Below, piece after piece: positions 43,307 to 54,304 of a stretch of 64,000 bases of DNA; positions within the stretch are counted from its first letter, which is position 1, and each line of letters starts with the position of its first letter. The translations under genes were made by a program, and so were the position numbers. The notes under the pieces were generated by a model. That model had not been told where the DNA came from. It searched no databases and saw only the letters and a list, made by a program, of their open reading frames with translations. This DNA is from Bombyx mori (taxonomy: Eukaryota; Arthropoda; Insecta; Lepidoptera; Bombycidae): positions 6,150,501 to 6,214,500 of the forward strand of contig NC_085130.1 in NCBI RefSeq assembly GCF_030269925.1. The letters are read 5' to 3'.

Positions 43307-43791
43307 TATAAACTATTTATTTATTGTAATATGTATATCTATGTAATACGGTTCCTATATAATATGACATAAGGGGAGCTGTATCTTCTGATAATAGATA
43401 AGATTTTGTGCATAATCGCAAAAGAAATAATCATGTTTTATATTCTACAAGCTCTTATCTACGGCTTCGCCTGCGTGGTCAACAAAAAATGTTAGCGTAA
43501 TTTCTAGTAGGATTAAGACTTGCTTTCGGGTTAATAGGTAGTCCATGTCAATCTACTGGCCTAATGAGGTCACTTTAAGAAAAAAAGATCATATCGGTCC
43601 GTGTGCTTTGTTTCGACTTATAAATGAATGTATATCAGAATGGATGATCAATCACATCACATCATCAGCCAATAGCAGTTCACTGATGGCTCTTTAATTG
43701 GTCGCCATTGAGCACGTACCTCGGCTTCTCTTATCCAGCTTCTGCCGGCCACCCTCCATAGATTGTCACTCCATCGAGACTTGAGGGCGTT

Positions 43792-43880
43792 CTGTGTGCC
43801 TGGAGCAAGTTTTTTAACGTTCTCGATAGCGTAAAAGTTAACTCAAATTTGTATATAGATAACGTTAAAAAACTCCTTTT
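43792..43880 (+). repeat. MITE family D, left fragment with short palindrome
   Basis: GTGTGCCTGGAGCAAGTTTT to ATAACGTTAAAAAACTCC; most of the middle is deleted, leaving abbreviated arms. Confidence 0.55.
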
Positions 43881-44180
43881 TTTTCCTACCTGTGCTGATA
43901 GCCTTGAAAGGCTATATCAGCTTCGCCCTAACGTGTAGGTGAGCTCACGGGGCTCAAACTGGAGTGGTGCTAACACTAGCCCTAGTAAGAGCAGTGCTTC
44001 GCAGAATCTACCACCGGATCGGAAACGCGACCCACTGAGAAGATCCGGCGTGAAACTCAGTGGGCTGTGTCTGTGGGTTAATTCGTTCGTCGAGCCCTTC
44101 GACGCAAGCGTCGGGCTCGATGAGGACAGTGATCGGTACTTGTGGTACCTAAAAGCACCGTTAATGGATCAGGAGGATCG
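43880..44180 (+). repeat. family C copy
   Basis: TTTTCCTACCTGTGCTGATA ... GACCCACTGAGAAGATCCGG ... CGTCGAGCCCTTCGACGC. Confidence 0.55.
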
Positions 44181-44414
44181 GTAATGACGTGTTTTGGGCG
44201 ACGTCGACTGTTTACCATTCGGTCTACAGGATCGGGTATGGAAAACTAGCACTAAGCACACTGCACTACGTTTGCCAATTTACGATCTCCACTCAACCGA
44301 TTAGCCGGACATCGGATAACCGTTGGGGTAAACGTGCTCTTGAGTGGATGATCGATACTGAACATGTAATTTGATTTACTGCCTCTGCGAATCCATTAAA
44401 CAACACAGCGTATC

Positions 44415-44827
44415 TGTGTGCCAAGTGCGAGTTTTTAAATTCTCGATCGCGTAAAAGCTGATCGTTCATCGACAGTGCGTTTCCAGAGATCTTTTTTTGC
44501 CACGTACCATGCGGCTAGGGAATGAGGTGATTCCCGTCGCTATGACATGTCCTTCTTCACACGAGGCTTGTGGAGAGTATTAAGCGGTAGGCTGCGGCTT
44601 GGCTCTGCCCCTGGCATTGCTGATGTCCACGAGGGACGGTAACCACTAACCATCAGGAGGGCCGTATGCTCGTCTGCCTATAAGGGCAATAAAAAAAAGC
44701 TAACTTACATTTGTATAGTTGGAACAGCTTCTCTTCGTTTGCCGCTACGGGCGCTGTTCGAACTCCATACAAATTTGAGTTAACGTAAACGCAATCGAGC
44801 ACGTTAAAAAACTCGCACTAAGCACAC
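44415..44827. mobile_element. MITE family D split by a LINE 3' end
   Basis: Left arm TGTGTGCCAAGTGCGAG and right arm CTCGCACTAAGCACA. A LINE tail occupies about 44461-44697; AAAAGCT occurs at both junctions as a likely target duplication. Confidence 0.65.
44461..44697 (+). repeat. LINE 3' end inserted in MITE D
   Basis: CGTTCATCGACAGTGCGTTT at the start (RSSTVRFQR coding region), UTR, then A-rich end GGGCAATAAAAAAAAGCT. Confidence 0.65.
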
Positions 44828-45235
44828 CGCTACTGACAGTACGTCACTAATTATCATTTGTATTCTCTATATAAGTACACACATAATGTTATGTAACAAA
44901 ATAAACATAAGCTTTGTTAGTGTACTGAGTTGACAGTGATTGATTAGAGACAGACAAAAAATAATGTCATTGACATATGAAAAAACATGGCAAAACAAAA
45001 TTTGTAGTCTATAACTAAACACGCTTATCTATATAATATTTATATTTATTTGTGGGACTTTTTTTGTTGGCGGGAACGCAAGGAGCGAAGTTGGGCGGAT
45101 TGATTTATTTTCTTAATTTAGTGTATCTTATAATCTAATAAGCATATGAGCAATTTAGTATGTCTGTGACAAATCCGCTAGACGCAGCATCTTGGGTTCT
45201 TCTAAAAGGTCAACTGAAAAATATTACCCATTGTA

Positions 45236-45340
45236 GAGGGGAATTCACTCCAGAGCCGGATGGCACGTGACAGTAGAGATCTCTGGATATCAATTGTGAA
45301 TGGAGCGCTACCAGATGATATGAACGAACTAAGCTTTGGT
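45236..45340 (-). repeat. LINE RT C-terminal fragment, degenerate
   Basis: CACTCCAGAGCCGGATGGCA ... GAACTAAGCTTTGGTG parallels the coding part of the copy at 1792-2322. The adjacent 45055-45235 matches 1420-1640 weakly (GGCGGGAACGC.AGGAG; GACGTAGCTTCTCGGG-like), an unnamed repeat. Confidence 0.45.
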
Positions 45341-45346
45341 GTTTTT

Positions 45347-45742
45347 TTTTTGTTGTTGCTTATATGGGTGGACGAGCTCACAGCCCACCTGGTGTTAAGT
45401 GGTAACTGGAGTCCATAGACATCTACAACGTAGTCTCAAGTATAGTTACAACGGCTACCCCGCCCTTCAAACCGAAACACATTAGTGCTTCACGGCAGAA
45501 ATAGGCAGGGTGGTGGTACCTACCCGCGCGGACTCATAAGAGGTTCTACCACCAGTAATTACGCGAATTATAATTTTGCGGGTTTACTTTTTATTACACG
45601 ATGTTATTCCTTCACCGTGGAAGTCAATCGTGAACATTTGTTGAGTACGTATTTCAATTGGTACCCGCCTGAGATTCGAACACCGGTGAACCGCTCAACA
45701 CGAATGCACCGGACGTCTTACCCGTTAGGCCACGACGACTTA
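45347..45742 (-). repeat. Bm1 SINE, full length with small deletion
   Basis: Tail at TTGTTGCTTATATGGGTGGA, head at right (GATTCGAACACCGGTGAACC ... TAGGCCACGACGACTT). Confidence 0.8.
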
Positions 45743-46365
45743 AACTGGCTTGCGGTGCTATGGTAAAAACCAGATAAAGGGACCACTTTGAACAATTCCT
45801 TAGAGCACTTCTCATATATCATACATTACAAAACACAGCGAGAGCCAAAGACTGCGTAGTACTACAGGTTTCAAATGTTTCAAATCGGTATACAGCAGAA
45901 TTATTGTTCATTTGTTTCGATCATAAGCCAAAAATTAAACGAACAAGGACAAGGCTTCCGCACTGACCAGCAACTCGAGTTACTGGTAGATAAAGGAACC
46001 GGTCAATCAACCTCGACCTTATATTGAAATTGCGAAATGGCGACAATTGAGAAATGTACGCGGTTAAAATTAATCAGGTTGTATACTAAAGGTTCAAGAC
46101 AAAAGGCACTTTTAAATTTAAATCCACAATCGACAAGCATCCATTTCTGCATTTAGGGGTTACTCGAGAAGTGTTGCCTTATTTTAAGACAGGCATTTAA
46201 CCGGTTTAATGGCGGGCGATCGGGTCGTTATATTATTTTCAAATCAAAGGTTTGTATGAATCAAAAGTTTGTATAAACAAATTCTTTGGCCATTGGTTGC
46301 CAATTTTCATGCCCGCAATGCCATGGTCAAAGGTAAACTTTATTGGTTAAGACTGGAGGTTTTAC
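45743..46365. other. no gene; unassigned
   Basis: 45780-45860 faintly resembles the LINE RT region (AACAATTCCTTAGAGCACTT). Nothing else recognised. Confidence 0.4.
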
Positions 46366-46612
46366 TGGTCTCACAGGACCTCTTGTGAGTCCGCGCGGGT
46401 AGGTACCACCACCCTTCCTATTTCTGCCGTGAAGCTGTAATGCGTTTCGGTTTGAAGGGTGGGGCAGCTGTTGTAACTATACTTGAGGCCTCAGAACTTA
46501 TCTCAAGGTGGGTGGCGCATTACCGTCGTAGATGTCTATGGGCTCCAGTAACCACTTAACACCGGGTAGGTTGTGAGCTCGTCCACCCATCGAAGCAATA
46601 ATAATAAAAAAC
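46366..46612 (+). repeat. Bm1 SINE body
   Basis: ACTGGTCTCACAGGACCTCT ... CACCCATCGAAGCAATAATA. Confidence 0.8.
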
Positions 46613-47386
46613 GGCTGCCTACTAGAGGGCTCCCTCATCTTTGCTACCTTGTTAATATTCTGTTGGTCACTCCCACGACGAAGGGCTCCGAACAGTGGAG
46701 AACCGGAGAAAATCTATTTTGTGTGGAATTTGATCACGAGACAATAGATTATGGTAGAGAAGAGTTAGGTTTTCAGAATATGAAATAAAAAAAAATTGTT
46801 GTAAATGCATGACTATCGTCTCTTAAACCGGTGAGGAAGGTTTTTCTTCGAGAAGGGAGATTACAGCTACGATTTTTACCACGGTGTACCCCACAGGCCG
46901 GAAAGAAACCATGTTGCGAATCTCTGTAATCTATTTCATTCATTAAATAAAGTATTCGGAGACCAAAAAAACAGAACAGTTAAAACTCATACAAACATTT
47001 GATTTTAAATTATTTTGGTCCGACAAAAACTTTATTTTCTTTCTTCGAAAGCTCACGAAAATTACAGGCCAACTGATGGTGAGTGGTTGCCTCAAGGACA
47101 TTGGCCATGCTAAGGACATCGTCTAGTAGCTGTTTGACCATAAATGCCAAAATGTGCTCCAAGAAGTTGGCAATCAAATGGAAAAAAGAGAAACAAATCT
47201 ACACGTGCTTGAAGGTATTTTTAGATTTTTTTTATACGAAGATGGGGGGACGTGTTGAGTCACATTTAGATCTTGGAAGCAATAATTCTTTGTTCACCGT
47301 ACAAACACATTTAGATTCTACATGATTTTCGGAATGCACAAAAACGAGTTATTTTACACGCAAAATTGGGAACGATTTAATCCTTT
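46613..47386. other. no gene; unassigned
   Basis: Weak LINE-tail-like piece near 47060-47110 (GGCCAACTGATGGTGAGTGG). No other structure seen. Confidence 0.4.
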
Positions 47387-47782
47387 ATTTTTTTATTGTT
47401 TGGATGGGTGGATGAGCTCACGGCCCATCTGATCTTAAGTGGACAACCTTGAGACATGAATTCTAGGGTCTCACTTTTAACAGTACAATGGCTGTCCCGG
47501 CCTTCAAATTGAAACGCTTTAAACGGCAGAAATAGGCGGGGTAGTGGTGCCGCCCGTGCGGATTCACAAGAGGTCCTACCACCAGTAATTACGGAAATTA
47601 TAATTTTGCCGGTTTGATTTTTATGACACAATGTTATTTCTTCACCGTGGAAATCAATCGTGAGTATTTGTTAAGTACGTATTTCATTACAAAAATTGGT
47701 ACCTGTCGGCGGGATTCGAACACCGTTGCATCGCTACATACGAATGCACCGGACGTCTTATCTTTTAGGCCACGACGACTTC
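47387..47782 (-). repeat. Bm1 SINE, full length
   Basis: TTTTTTATTGTTTGGATGGG ... GGGATTCGAACACCGTTGCA ... TAGGCCACGACGACTT. Confidence 0.8.
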
Positions 47783-47864
47783 AATTCAAATTCGAATTCA
47801 AGACAATTATTATACAACAGTTCTTCAAATCGTTAAAAATGACATTCAGTGACATACAAATAAA

Positions 47865-47937
47865 CAGTGATGGATTTACGCCAAGGCCAGTGAGTTTCGA
47901 GTCTAGGGCGGCGATGTTTACAAAATGCCAAAACTTC
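47865..47937 (+). repeat. short hAT-like terminus
   Basis: CAGTGATGGATTTACGCCAA then GGCC...GTCTAGGGCGGC, in the style of CAGTGGCGGATTTA-type hAT ends. Confidence 0.4.
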
Positions 47938-48111
47938 AGACGTAAAAAAAATTAAAGACAGACACCCGTATCTTTAGTCGTTCACACGAGCTTAACTCGA
48001 CTCGACTCAACCTCCAACGCGCGTTTTGGTATGATTAGTCGTAAAAATAAACTCCACTCAAACGTCCTTGGAAAAATTTCCTAACCGGAGTGAAGTAAGC
48101 GAACTGTCAAG

Positions 48112-48137
48112 TCAAGGTACGTCGCGACGTACCTTGA
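48112..48137. repeat. perfect 26-bp palindrome
   Basis: TCAAGGTACGTCG followed by its exact reverse complement. It abuts the HARBI1-like coding block. Confidence 0.85.
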
Positions 48138-48148
48138 ACGTTCCTCAA

Positions 48149-48253
48149 GGCTGGTTTTCTATCAATGTCCAAATAGTATGTGGACCGCAAATGGAAATAT
48201 ATGATATTGTTGTGCAATGGCCTGGATCTGTGCATGATTCCCGCATATTTTGA
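48149..48253 (+). pseudogene. HARBI1-like DDE transposase fragment
   Basis: Reads GWFSINVQIVCGPQMEIYD then IVVQWPGSVHDSRIF and stop. The SINVQxVC and WPGSxHDS blocks are typical of PIF/Harbinger nucleases; the Asp of HDS is the second catalytic Asp. The first Asp region and the third acidic residue are missing. The upstream sequence is replaced by a 26-bp palindrome. Confidence 0.75.
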
Positions 48254-48977
48254 TAATTTAAGTTTGATAATATTTATTAATAAAGTAAATAGTTCGAGGT
48301 TAGACATTTGAAACTCTTTATTTTATTTACCTACATAAGAGTCATATTTTGCTTACTACCTGATAAATAAAGTCAATGCGATTATAAGTTTTATTTATAT
48401 AATAATAAACTGGTGGTTGTGGAAAAGCACTTCAACAACACGATGCATTAAAAATCACACAAAAGCGGCGAATAAAAATACAAAGCCGGATCCGAAATCT
48501 AAAATAATAATAGGTTAGAAAATAAATAATACACTTTCAGATTTACCGCACGCACACATATTTACGAATAACTCAGCAACCAAAACATCAACAAGTTCAT
48601 CTAGTGTCAAACAGACAGCGGCAGCTTGACTTTGACATTAAACAATGACCATAGACTACAGAACTCTATGGGTTTGATGCTAGCTTGATCAAATTTTCAT
48701 CATTATTACCTCACTCGAGGACAGTTGAGGAATATTGTAATGGTCGACTAAAAATACCAAACTCGAGTAAGTTTGGAGGGAATTCTCGAGCATCATCGGA
48801 TGAGTTATGAGTGGAGGACTATTTTACAAAACGTCTAAAGATACGGGCAAGATTAATTTTCATAAATTAATTTATAAAGTTATTTTAAATTTAAAATATA
48901 CTAATATTGAATCGAAATTAATAAAACTTATTCTTACATTAACGCGATAAACAGTAACAGTAATAGTCAATTTGGGA

Positions 48978-49329
48978 AATGCTCTGAGGAATTGTTTGAG
49001 ATGATTCCATTATCTCGTTTTTACTATCGCACCGCCCGCCACCGGAGTAGAGTTCATCCATACTACCTGGAGCCACTGCGTTCATACACAGTGTTCTTCC
49101 AGAGATCTTTTTTGCCATTTACCATCCAGCTTTAGAATGAGCTCCCCACTTCCACGGTGTTTCCCGAGCGCTATGACTTGTTCTTCTTCAAACGAGGCTT
49201 GTGGAGAGTGCTCAACGGTAGATAGCGGCTTGGCTCTGCCCCTGGCATTGCTGAAGTTCATGGGCGACGGTAACCATTCACCATCAGGTGGGCCGATGCT
49301 CGTTTGCCTACAAGGGCAATAAAAAAAAG
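48978..49329 (+). repeat. LINE 3' end fragment with mutated coding part
   Basis: GCTCTGAGGAATTGTTTGAG (SEELFE), then HPYYLEP-like, a frame break near 49130, the UTR and AATAAAAAAAA. Confidence 0.7.
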
Positions 49330-49561
49330 GCAAATCCATAACATCAAACAAACAAAAATACCAAGCTAAAAAGCGTGTTAATAAACGTAAGCATATGAAC
49401 TGACATAGCGACGAAGTCTTACATTTGCAAACTGCTTCCAGAATGTACAGAAAATGAGAGGTAATATAATTTCAGCGGCATTTTCATCTGTCTCTGTTTA
49501 TTGTAACGGAACGCGCAATGTACGCGAAACGACTATACAAATAACAACACTGACGTTTCTC

Positions 49562-50012
49562 TCCGTGATCCCGCAGTAGTCGAAATTCGACTATAATTAA
49601 TTGAAAATTTCTTTATAAACATTATTATGGTTCTATTGTCAAACACTATTCGATTTTTTTTAATATAATCACAGATTTCGCCAAAACTACACTACAGATA
49701 AATAGTATTAAAGACAAACAATATTTACTTATTATCAATTTGATCACATACTTTCAACAAGAACAAAAGTTTGACAATAAACGCAGAGTAGGTATATGCG
49801 TGTATATATGTGTCCTGTCAAATACATGATAATGTGTGTGTAATGTTTTCTTTATTGATTTAATGATTTTTTTATGCATAATTAAAAAAAAATTAACATT
49901 CTGCACTCCTTCTCTATATTCTCTATAAGTGTGGGAAATTTCATACTCCTCCGTCCCCGCATTTTTCGTAAAAAGGGGTACAAAGTTTTTGCTTCACGTA
50001 TTAATATATAGA
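49562..50012 (-). mobile_element. Helitron family B copy
   Basis: Hairpin and body intact; the CTAG end is mutated (CTCCGTGATCCCGCAG). The 5' end TCTATATATTAATACGTG is complete. Confidence 0.7.
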
Positions 50013-50175
50013 TACATTTTCTTAATGCTTAGGCGAGTCAACTGATTCACTGTGCATCTGGTCTTACTCGTAAGATAGTCCATCACTATGTCAATGCAAC
50101 CACCGACTTGCGACAAGAGTTTTATTTTTTAGCGTACCTAACAGCAAAGGGAGGAGTGGCGATTGCTCTTATTGC

Positions 50176-50325
50176 CCTTGTAGGCAGACGAGCATACGGC
50201 CCACCCGAGGGTGAGTGGTTACCGTCGCCCATGGCCTTCAGCAATGCCAGGGGCAGAGCCGAGCCGCTGCCTACCGCTTAATACTCTCCACAAGCCTCGT
50301 TTGAGGAAGGACATGTCATAGCGTC
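50176..50325 (-). repeat. LINE 3' UTR fragment
   Basis: TATTGCCCTTGTAGGCAGAC ... GAGGAAGGACATGTCATAGC. Confidence 0.65.
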
Positions 50326-50449
50326 CGCTCGTGAGGCGCATAACATCGGCCCACAGCAATGATACTAAATGACGACCACGACCGCTCTGACAAGAGTGCT
50401 ACGATAAAGGAGTAACAGCCAGTAGCCTCGATGGGCTGTACTGGCTTCA

Positions 50450-50605
50450 TGCTGACGGGCGGGATAGCTCACTGGGCTCAGTCAGAGAATTTGCTAACAC
50501 TAGCCCTAGCAAGAGCAGTGCTTCTATAATCTGATCGGAATCCCGACTCACCGAGAAAATCCCGCGTGAACCTCAATGGGTTGTGTCTGTGGGCTATACG
50601 AGACC
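50450..50605 (+). repeat. family C copy, diverged
   Basis: TGACGGGCGGGATAGCTCAC ... CACTAGCCCTAGCAAGAGCA. Confidence 0.45.
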
Positions 50606-51033
50606 TAATTCTTAATTGCGTTCGTTGAAAACTGGTTTTTGTTCGTAACCTTTTTATTAACTTCAGTGCACAATGGTATTTCTGCATCCGTATTCAATGC
50701 AGACAATACTTGACAATATAGCCGAGAGCTCTCCTTGAAAGTATTCAATGGTTCAATGATTAACCAGATTAACTTATAGACCAGAGATTCTCAAACTATT
50801 TACGAAAAGAGACCCCTTTTCCAAAATGATACCTTATATGACCCTTATACCTCGATAGCCAAATTATCTTTTGGTATTCCTATTTCCCACCTATTCCTTG
50901 TTTTTTAACATTGATAACAAACATAAGTGGTCGGTTTCGTCCCCTTTCGGAATCCCTATTATAGACAATCCAGAATCGACTCCAAACTACTTATACATAT
51001 ACGTCACACACTCCCATACGAAATAACAAATCT

Positions 51034-51200
51034 TTTTTTTTTATTGCGCAGACGGGCGAACATTTTCGCGGTCATCTGCTTATGGTTATCAGAATCTATA
51101 GACATTAATCACGTCGCGATCGACCTTGAGCCGTGGGATTTAAGTTATAATCGAACTAAAAATGACATTGACAGTAGTGGGCAGAACGGTGGTAACTACA
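51034..51200 (-). repeat. Bm1 remnant, degenerate
   Basis: TTATTGCGCAGACGGGCGAA ... GACCTTGAGCCGTGGGATTT. Confidence 0.4.
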
Positions 51201-51293
51201 AGATATGATGGTTAGTAATCATGGTGAAAATTATTACCGGGGCCTCTTGATTATCGATCTTCGACAGCCCCTGAAAAATATCTTAATTCATAC

Positions 51294-51537
51294 TGGTGGT
51301 AGGGCCTCTTGTGAGTCCGCGCGGGTAGGTAGCACCACCCTGCCTATTTCTGCCGTGAAGCAGTAATGCATTTGGGCTTGAAGGGTGGGGCAGCCGTTGT
51401 AACTAAACTTGAGACCTTAGAACTTATATCTCAAGGCGGGTGGCGTATTTACGTTGTAGATGTCTATGGGCTCCAGTAACCACTTAACACCAGGTGGGCT
51501 GTGAGCTCGTCCACCCATCTAAGCAATAAAAAAAAAA
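51294..51537 (+). repeat. Bm1 SINE body
   Basis: ACTGGTGGTAGGGCCTCTTG ... CACCCATCTAAGCAATAAAA and a long A run. Confidence 0.85.
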
Positions 51538-51762
51538 ATATCCACCTGTAATTACGTTACTAGCGAAATTAAATTTAGAAATGATTTTGAATTAAATGAA
51601 GTTCAAATGTCTACGTCATTGTGTGATTCATTTATAGTTTAATTACGTTTTGAGTCACTTGAGAGAATGACACAAGCTTTATTATAGCTATCCGTGAAAT
51701 AACAAATCATTGTGACGGTTACTTAAAAAGTGGGTTTTTAAGTTACTTTTTATATATATATA

Positions 51763-51990
51763 CTAGCGACCCGCCCTCGCTTCGCTTCGGAAACATTAAA
51801 ACACACATGAAACCAAAAAAAAAAAAAAAAAAGTAGCTTATGTTCATCAGGGACAATGTCGGCTTCTAATGGCAAAAGAATTTTTCAAATCGGTCCAGTA
51901 GTTTCGGAGCCTATTCGAAACAAACCAACAAACAAATCTTTCCTCTTTATAATATTATTAAGTATTAAGTATTAAGTATAGAAGTATAGA
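51763..51990 (-). mobile_element. Helitron-like element, short
   Basis: Minus strand TCTATACTTC... to ...GAAGCGAGGGCGGGTCGCTAG. Has an A17 run and a triple AGTATTA repeat. Confidence 0.55.
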
Positions 51991-52077
51991 TGAAACTCCG
52001 AACGAGGAAAACTACGACAATTAGTCAAAAAGTCGAAAACCAAATTGTAAATGGGGCAATTCCGACATCTACGGACC

Positions 52078-52255
52078 TTCAACCCACTGAGTTTCTTGGC
52101 GGATCTTCTCAGTGGGTCGCGATTCTGAGCCGGTTTTAGATTTAGCGAAGCACTGCTCTTGCTAGGGCTAGTGTTAGCAAACTCTCTCAGGTTGAGTCCT
52201 CACCTACTGGTTCGTGCACTGCTGGAATAATCCTTTAGGCTCCCGATTAGGAAAA
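52078..52255 (-). repeat. family C copy, partial
   Basis: CAACCCACTGAGTTTCTTGG ... GCTAGGGCTAGTGTTAGCAA. Confidence 0.5.
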
Positions 52256-52487
52256 AAAAAACGAAAAAAAATACCGTCACGACCCACAAACCCTGTGCGC
52301 CTCCTAGGGGTGGAAATATTATGTACGATGTTTGTCCCCATGCTCGGAAGTAGTAATTTTTATACCATCAGTTACCATCTGTCATAATGATATGCGATTA
52401 TCAACATTATGTTAACGCCAGGGGGCGGGAGACAAATGAGTTTCTTTTCTATTTGCTTACACCGGTGAACAAGTTCACTGTCGACCT

Positions 52488-52590
52488 GTGTGCTTAGTGC
52501 GAGTGTTTTAACGTTCTCGATAGCGTAAAAGTTAACTCAAATTTGTATGCAGTTGGAACGTTTTCCCACGTTTGCCGCTAGGGGCGCTGT
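52488..52590 (+). repeat. MITE family D, left half
   Basis: TGTGTGCTTAGTGCGAGTGT to CCGCTAGGGGCGCTGT, then directly a truncated Bm1 head. Confidence 0.6.
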
Positions 52591-52591
52591 T

Positions 52592-52792
52592 ACCAGTAAT
52601 TACGCAAATTATAATATTGCGGGCTTAATTTTTATTACACGATTTTATTCCTTCACTGTGGAAATCAATCGAGAACATTTGTGAAGTACGTATTTCATTA
52701 GAAAAATTGGTACTCGCCTGTGGGTTTCGAACACCGGTGCATCGCTCGATACGAATGCACCGAACGTCTTATCCTTTAGGCCACGACGACTT
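52592..52792 (-). repeat. Bm1 tRNA-like head and linker
   Basis: TTACCAGTAATTACGCAAAT ... GGTTTCGAACACCGGTGCAT ... GGCCACGACGACTT; the body is missing. Confidence 0.75.
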
Positions 52793-52878
52793 CAACAACG
52801 CTCTGATTTTAGCGGAACTGTCAAACAAGCGAGTGTTAATTACAACTTTAAATTTTAACACAGATAAAGAGCAGATTT

Positions 52879-53045
52879 TTTATTTTTATTGCTTAAATGG
52901 TTGGACGAGCTCACAGCCCACCTGGTATTCGACGATAACGACTGCCCCACCCTTCAAACCGAAACGCATTACTGCTCCACGGCAGAAACAGGTAGGGCGG
53001 CGGTACCTACCCGCCCGGACTCACAAGAGGTCCTACCACCAGTAT
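52879..53045 (-). repeat. Bm1 SINE body with internal deletion
   Basis: TTTTTATTGCTTAAATGGTT ... AGAGGTCCTACCACCAGTAT; same sense as calpain, in intron 1 next to exon 1a. Confidence 0.8.
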
Positions 53046-53102
53046 CAAATTAAAGACTCGCAACTGTTTATTAAGTTTATTAACAAACAAAAAAAAACTC
53101 AC

Positions 53103-53387
53103 CATAGCATGGACGTTCACTGCGGCACAAGCCTCTTCCACCACCTCCTCAACAGCTCCGCTCTCATATTCCTCAGCCGGCAGAGCAGGATACAACTTGA
53201 CACCACTAAACGAAGCATCATCTTCACTTGGCAGTTTGGGATACAAGCTCCCGTTGCCTATCAGCGGCTCGGAGCTCCCTTCGCCGCGTTCCTTATTCAA
53301 AAACCCTTTGACAGCCGCAGCCGCGTTCGCGGTTCTGTGCCAACCCCAGCCGTTGGCCTTGAAATTTTTCGGATAATAATTGAACAT
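53103..53387 (-). CDS. calpain coding exon 1a (alternative N terminus, 95 codons)
   Basis: Starts at an ATG in good context (GACGAAATG) and reads MFNYYPKNFKANGWGW..., ending VNVHAM just before a consensus donor GTGAGT at 53102. It ends in phase 0, which fits the phase-0 acceptor of the exon at 14780. The leader contains two similar acidic blocks, LYPKLPSEDD and LYPALPAEEYE, then a Glu/Val-rich stretch. This is the usual place for the variable N-terminal region of invertebrate calpains, which has no catalytic residues. A Bm1 SINE begins 57 bp downstream of the donor. It could instead be joined to an exon I do not see. The exon itself is well supported by ORF length, start context and donor. 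Confidence 0.75.
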
Positions 53388-53744
53388 TTCGTCAGAGCAC
53401 TTTCACAAAACGATTTCTCGCTGTAACACGTCCGCACTTAAACGCGTTTGAGCGTCGAATGCTGAATTATCTGTAACGGAGATTTCGTAAATCAGATGTT
53501 ATGATTTTTACAAGTTTAGGTAGGTCAGCGACCTGTGTATTTGCGAGAACGTTATTTTTCTACGTTGAGTTGTCATCGGCGCAGGGCATAAGAAAGTACT
53601 ATAATAAAGTTAATTATTAAAATGAGAGATATATATTATATGGTACATGGTATAAGTAGTTATAAATATTTTATGAACAGATATGAGTAGAAGGGTTATT
53701 ATGATAATATCCTGAAAAGCACCCCACGCTTTTTTACAATAAAA
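53388..53744 (-). promoter_or_regulatory. 5' UTR and presumed upstream promoter region of calpain exon 1a
   Basis: This is the unique-looking sequence directly upstream of the exon 1a ATG. No SINE, LINE or Helitron is recognised in it, and it ends where an RTE-like AT-rich repeat begins at about 53745. No TATA box or other core element is clear enough to call, so the promoter assignment rests only on position. Confidence 0.3.
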
Positions 53745-54058
53745 TCATTTTTTCTTACACTATTTTTAATTCAAATTTATTAAAATTTATTTTCTATTTT
53801 TTAGTTGGATTTTCTATAAAAGCTTATTTTGTTAGTTTTTTTAAACTATTATTTATTTTAAATTTTTTAGTTGTAAATCAATTTTTTCAATTTTTTTTTG
53901 AAATGTTGTATTGTCATCGGTACTTACTAAGTATACCATTCGAGTTCGAGTTACCAACACCAATTTCAAGTTAATCCGACGTTTTGAAGGGGGTTAAAAT
54001 CATGTTCAAAGATTCCGTTACAAACATACATACGTCTGAAGCTAATAAAAGCGTATTA
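53745..54058 (+). repeat. RTE-like AT-rich 3' UTR repeat
   Basis: Colinear reference copy for the rearranged segment at 7688-8036; ends with the ACAAACATACATACGTCTG motif usual at RTE-type LINE 3' ends. Confidence 0.5.
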
Positions 54059-54304
54059 AAATACAACAAAATTACTGGTGCAGCAAAAGACTTCAGACAA
54101 AAATAACAGACTACACGCAATAGCGTTTAAATGAGTTTTTTTTTTAATATACATAACTAATACTAGTCTGAAATAAACTTATTCTTTTTATATAATTCAA
54201 ATTTTTCTTATCATCATTTAGCGACAACTCTCTATAACGCCGTAAAATGACCTTACACTGTATACATGTATACACTCCTATATATTAACACTAAACAAAC
54301 GATC

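Larger units (their letters stand above)
47965..48847. mobile_element. decayed PIF/Harbinger-like element
   Basis: Imperfect terminal inverted repeats CCCGTATCTTTAGTCGTT (47965-47982) and AACGTCTAAAGATACGGG (48830-48847) enclose about 880 bp with a HARBI1-type fragment. No clean 3-bp target duplication is visible, so the ends may be eroded. Confidence 0.65.
758..53387 (-). other. calpain gene locus, 5' part (runs off left edge)
   Basis: Minus-strand gene for a classical calpain, a calcium-activated intracellular papain-fold cysteine protease. Twelve shared coding exons between 14780 and 758 join in phase into 510 codons. Two alternative first coding exons add 95 or 64 codons. Domain order is N-terminal leader, protease core (PC1 with Cys, PC2 with His and Asn), calpain-type beta-sandwich, and acidic linker. 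The penta-EF-hand calcium-binding end expected in this family (about 170 residues) is not present and must lie left of position 758. Introns are short and SINE-loaded at the 3' end and very long at the 5' end (about 22.7 and 38.3 kb). The family is certain; whether it is the orthologue of Drosophila CalpA or CalpB cannot be decided here, so no symbol is given. Confidence 0.93.

Noticed and set aside
52707..53426. 239-codon plus-strand ORF
   Set aside because: It crosses a Bm1 head, a second Bm1 body and the antisense of calpain exon 1a; no coherent protein.
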